Source: Candidatus Bipolaricaulota bacterium
GTDB taxonomy: Bacteria > Bipolaricaulota > Bipolaricaulia > UBA7950 > UBA9294
Direction of reading: 5' to 3'
Assembly: GCA_030612485.1 (NCBI GenBank)
Contig: JAUWNS010000162.1
Location: 1 to 5,308, forward strand
DNA length: 5,308 nt
A program made the position numbers and the translations under genes. This document shows, one piece after another, positions 5,098 to 5,308 of the stretch. How positions within the stretch are numbered: position 1 is the stretch's first letter; each line of letters starts with the position of its first letter. The notes beneath the pieces were generated by a model. That model saw nothing but the letters and a program-made list of their open reading frames with translations. It had not been told where the DNA came from and ran no database searches.

Positions 5098-5214
5098 GTG
5101 ATCAGTATTACAGACTTAGAAGCCTGTTTTTGGTACAGTAGTGACGGATTGTTGCTTTATGACATGTATAAGATGAAAGCTCAAGACAAAGGAGGTAACG
5201 ATGAAGCTCGATAA
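5098..5214 (+). CDS. Possible 38-codon leader or small-protein ORF overlapping the next gene
   Basis: The GTG at 5098 opens a 38-codon frame ending at TAA 5212-5214, which is 14 nt inside the next gene (ATG 5201), in another frame. Its SD (AAGGAGG, 7 nt upstream) is stronger than that of the 4430 gene. The product begins with V/M-I-S-I-T-D-L-E, has one Cys (residue 10), an aromatic cluster F-W-Y (11-13) and a D-G-L-L-L-Y-D-M-Y segment, and ends charged. It has no signal peptide and no known family. The overlap suits translational coupling, because a terminating ribosome would uncover or reuse the SD and start at 5188-5201. The alternative is a chance frame in a 5' leader. It is supported by SD and position only. 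Confidence 0.4.
   Translation: MISITDLEACFWYSSDGLLLYDMYKMKAQDKGGNDEAR
5188..5196 (+). promoter_or_regulatory. Consensus ribosome binding site of the right-edge gene
   Basis: AAAGGAGGT is a near-complete anti-SD match ending 4 nt before ATG 5201. It fixes the start of the right-edge gene and lies within the possible leader ORF. Confidence 0.8.
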
Positions 5215-5308
5215 GGTCAGTTTTTATGGCCCTTTCCTCCTCTTGGTGCTCGCGACCCTTCTCATACCGGCGACCGTGTTCGCCCAAGGGGCGGGGTACT
5301 ACACGGTC
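5201..5308 (+). CDS. N-terminus of an exported protein, cut by the right edge
   Basis: Only the first 36 codons are in the window. They give a classical signal peptide: M-K-L-D-K, a hydrophobic core (PFLLLVLATLLIPATV) and an F-A-Q cleavage site near residue 28, with the mature protein starting Q-G-A-G-Y-Y-T-V. The AAAGGAGGT SD at 5188-5196 supports the start. It follows the 4430 secreted-protein gene on the same strand with no clear terminator between, so a transcription unit of exported proteins is likely. The function cannot be read from this fragment. Confidence 0.85.
   Translation, partial: MKLDKVSFYGPFLLLVLATLLIPATVFAQGAGYYTV

Noticed and set aside
5110..5131. Possible terminator acag...ctgt followed by Ts after the 4430 gene
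   Set aside because: The stem is only 4 bp with a 10-nt loop, too weak for an intrinsic terminator.
5141..5172. Promoter-like GTGACG and TATAAG before the 5201 gene
   Set aside because: The -10 is fair but the spacing is about 20 nt and no good -35 fits, so operon transcription or the leader ORF explains the region as well.

Overview
The window comes from a bacterium whose identity the sequence does not settle. An L13 ribosomal protein, textbook sigma-70-type promoters, strong Shine-Dalgarno (SD) sites and a lipobox lipoprotein point to a diderm-type bacterium. The mix of GxxExxY debris, LamG surface proteins and lone housekeeping genes is what I would expect from an uncultivated, environmental phylum, but that is inference.

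Layout. (1) Positions 1-700 are a debris zone. On the minus strand the left edge looks like the 5' end of a group II intron running out of the window. It abuts the last 61 codons of a long-form glucose-1-phosphate thymidylyltransferase (RmlA type) on the plus strand. Next comes an internally deleted GxxExxY gene bounded by two nested sets of inverted repeats. (2) Positions 657-3382 hold a minus-strand pair of LamG (concanavalin A-like) genes. A short lipoprotein with an extended -10 promoter comes first. A longer secreted protein follows, with a beta-rich N-terminus, a Pro/Glu linker and a very similar LamG domain. A hairpin terminator overlaps the first gene's stop codon and another ends the unit. 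The second gene has a good SD and a signal peptide, but the codon at the expected start is ACG. (3) rplM (L13) is transcribed divergently from a perfect TTGACA-17-TATAAT promoter. Its usual partner rpsI does not follow. (4) About 460 bp without a convincing gene follows, with hairpins, simple-repeat debris and a 19-bp near-perfect duplication of the rplM stop-codon region 290 bp downstream. (5) At the right, on the plus strand, are a secreted protein of unknown function, a possible 38-codon leader ORF with a strong SD, and the start of another secreted protein that the leader overlaps by 14 nt.

Functionally, the LamG pair probably encodes cell-surface or periplasmic proteins. The right-hand genes are also exported, and rplM is an isolated housekeeping gene between them. 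I see no CRISPR array, tRNA, rRNA or recognisable defence system. The parts most worth a second look are the nested inverted-repeat GxxExxY remnant, the ACG start, the att-like duplication at the rplM 3' end and the overlapping leader ORF.
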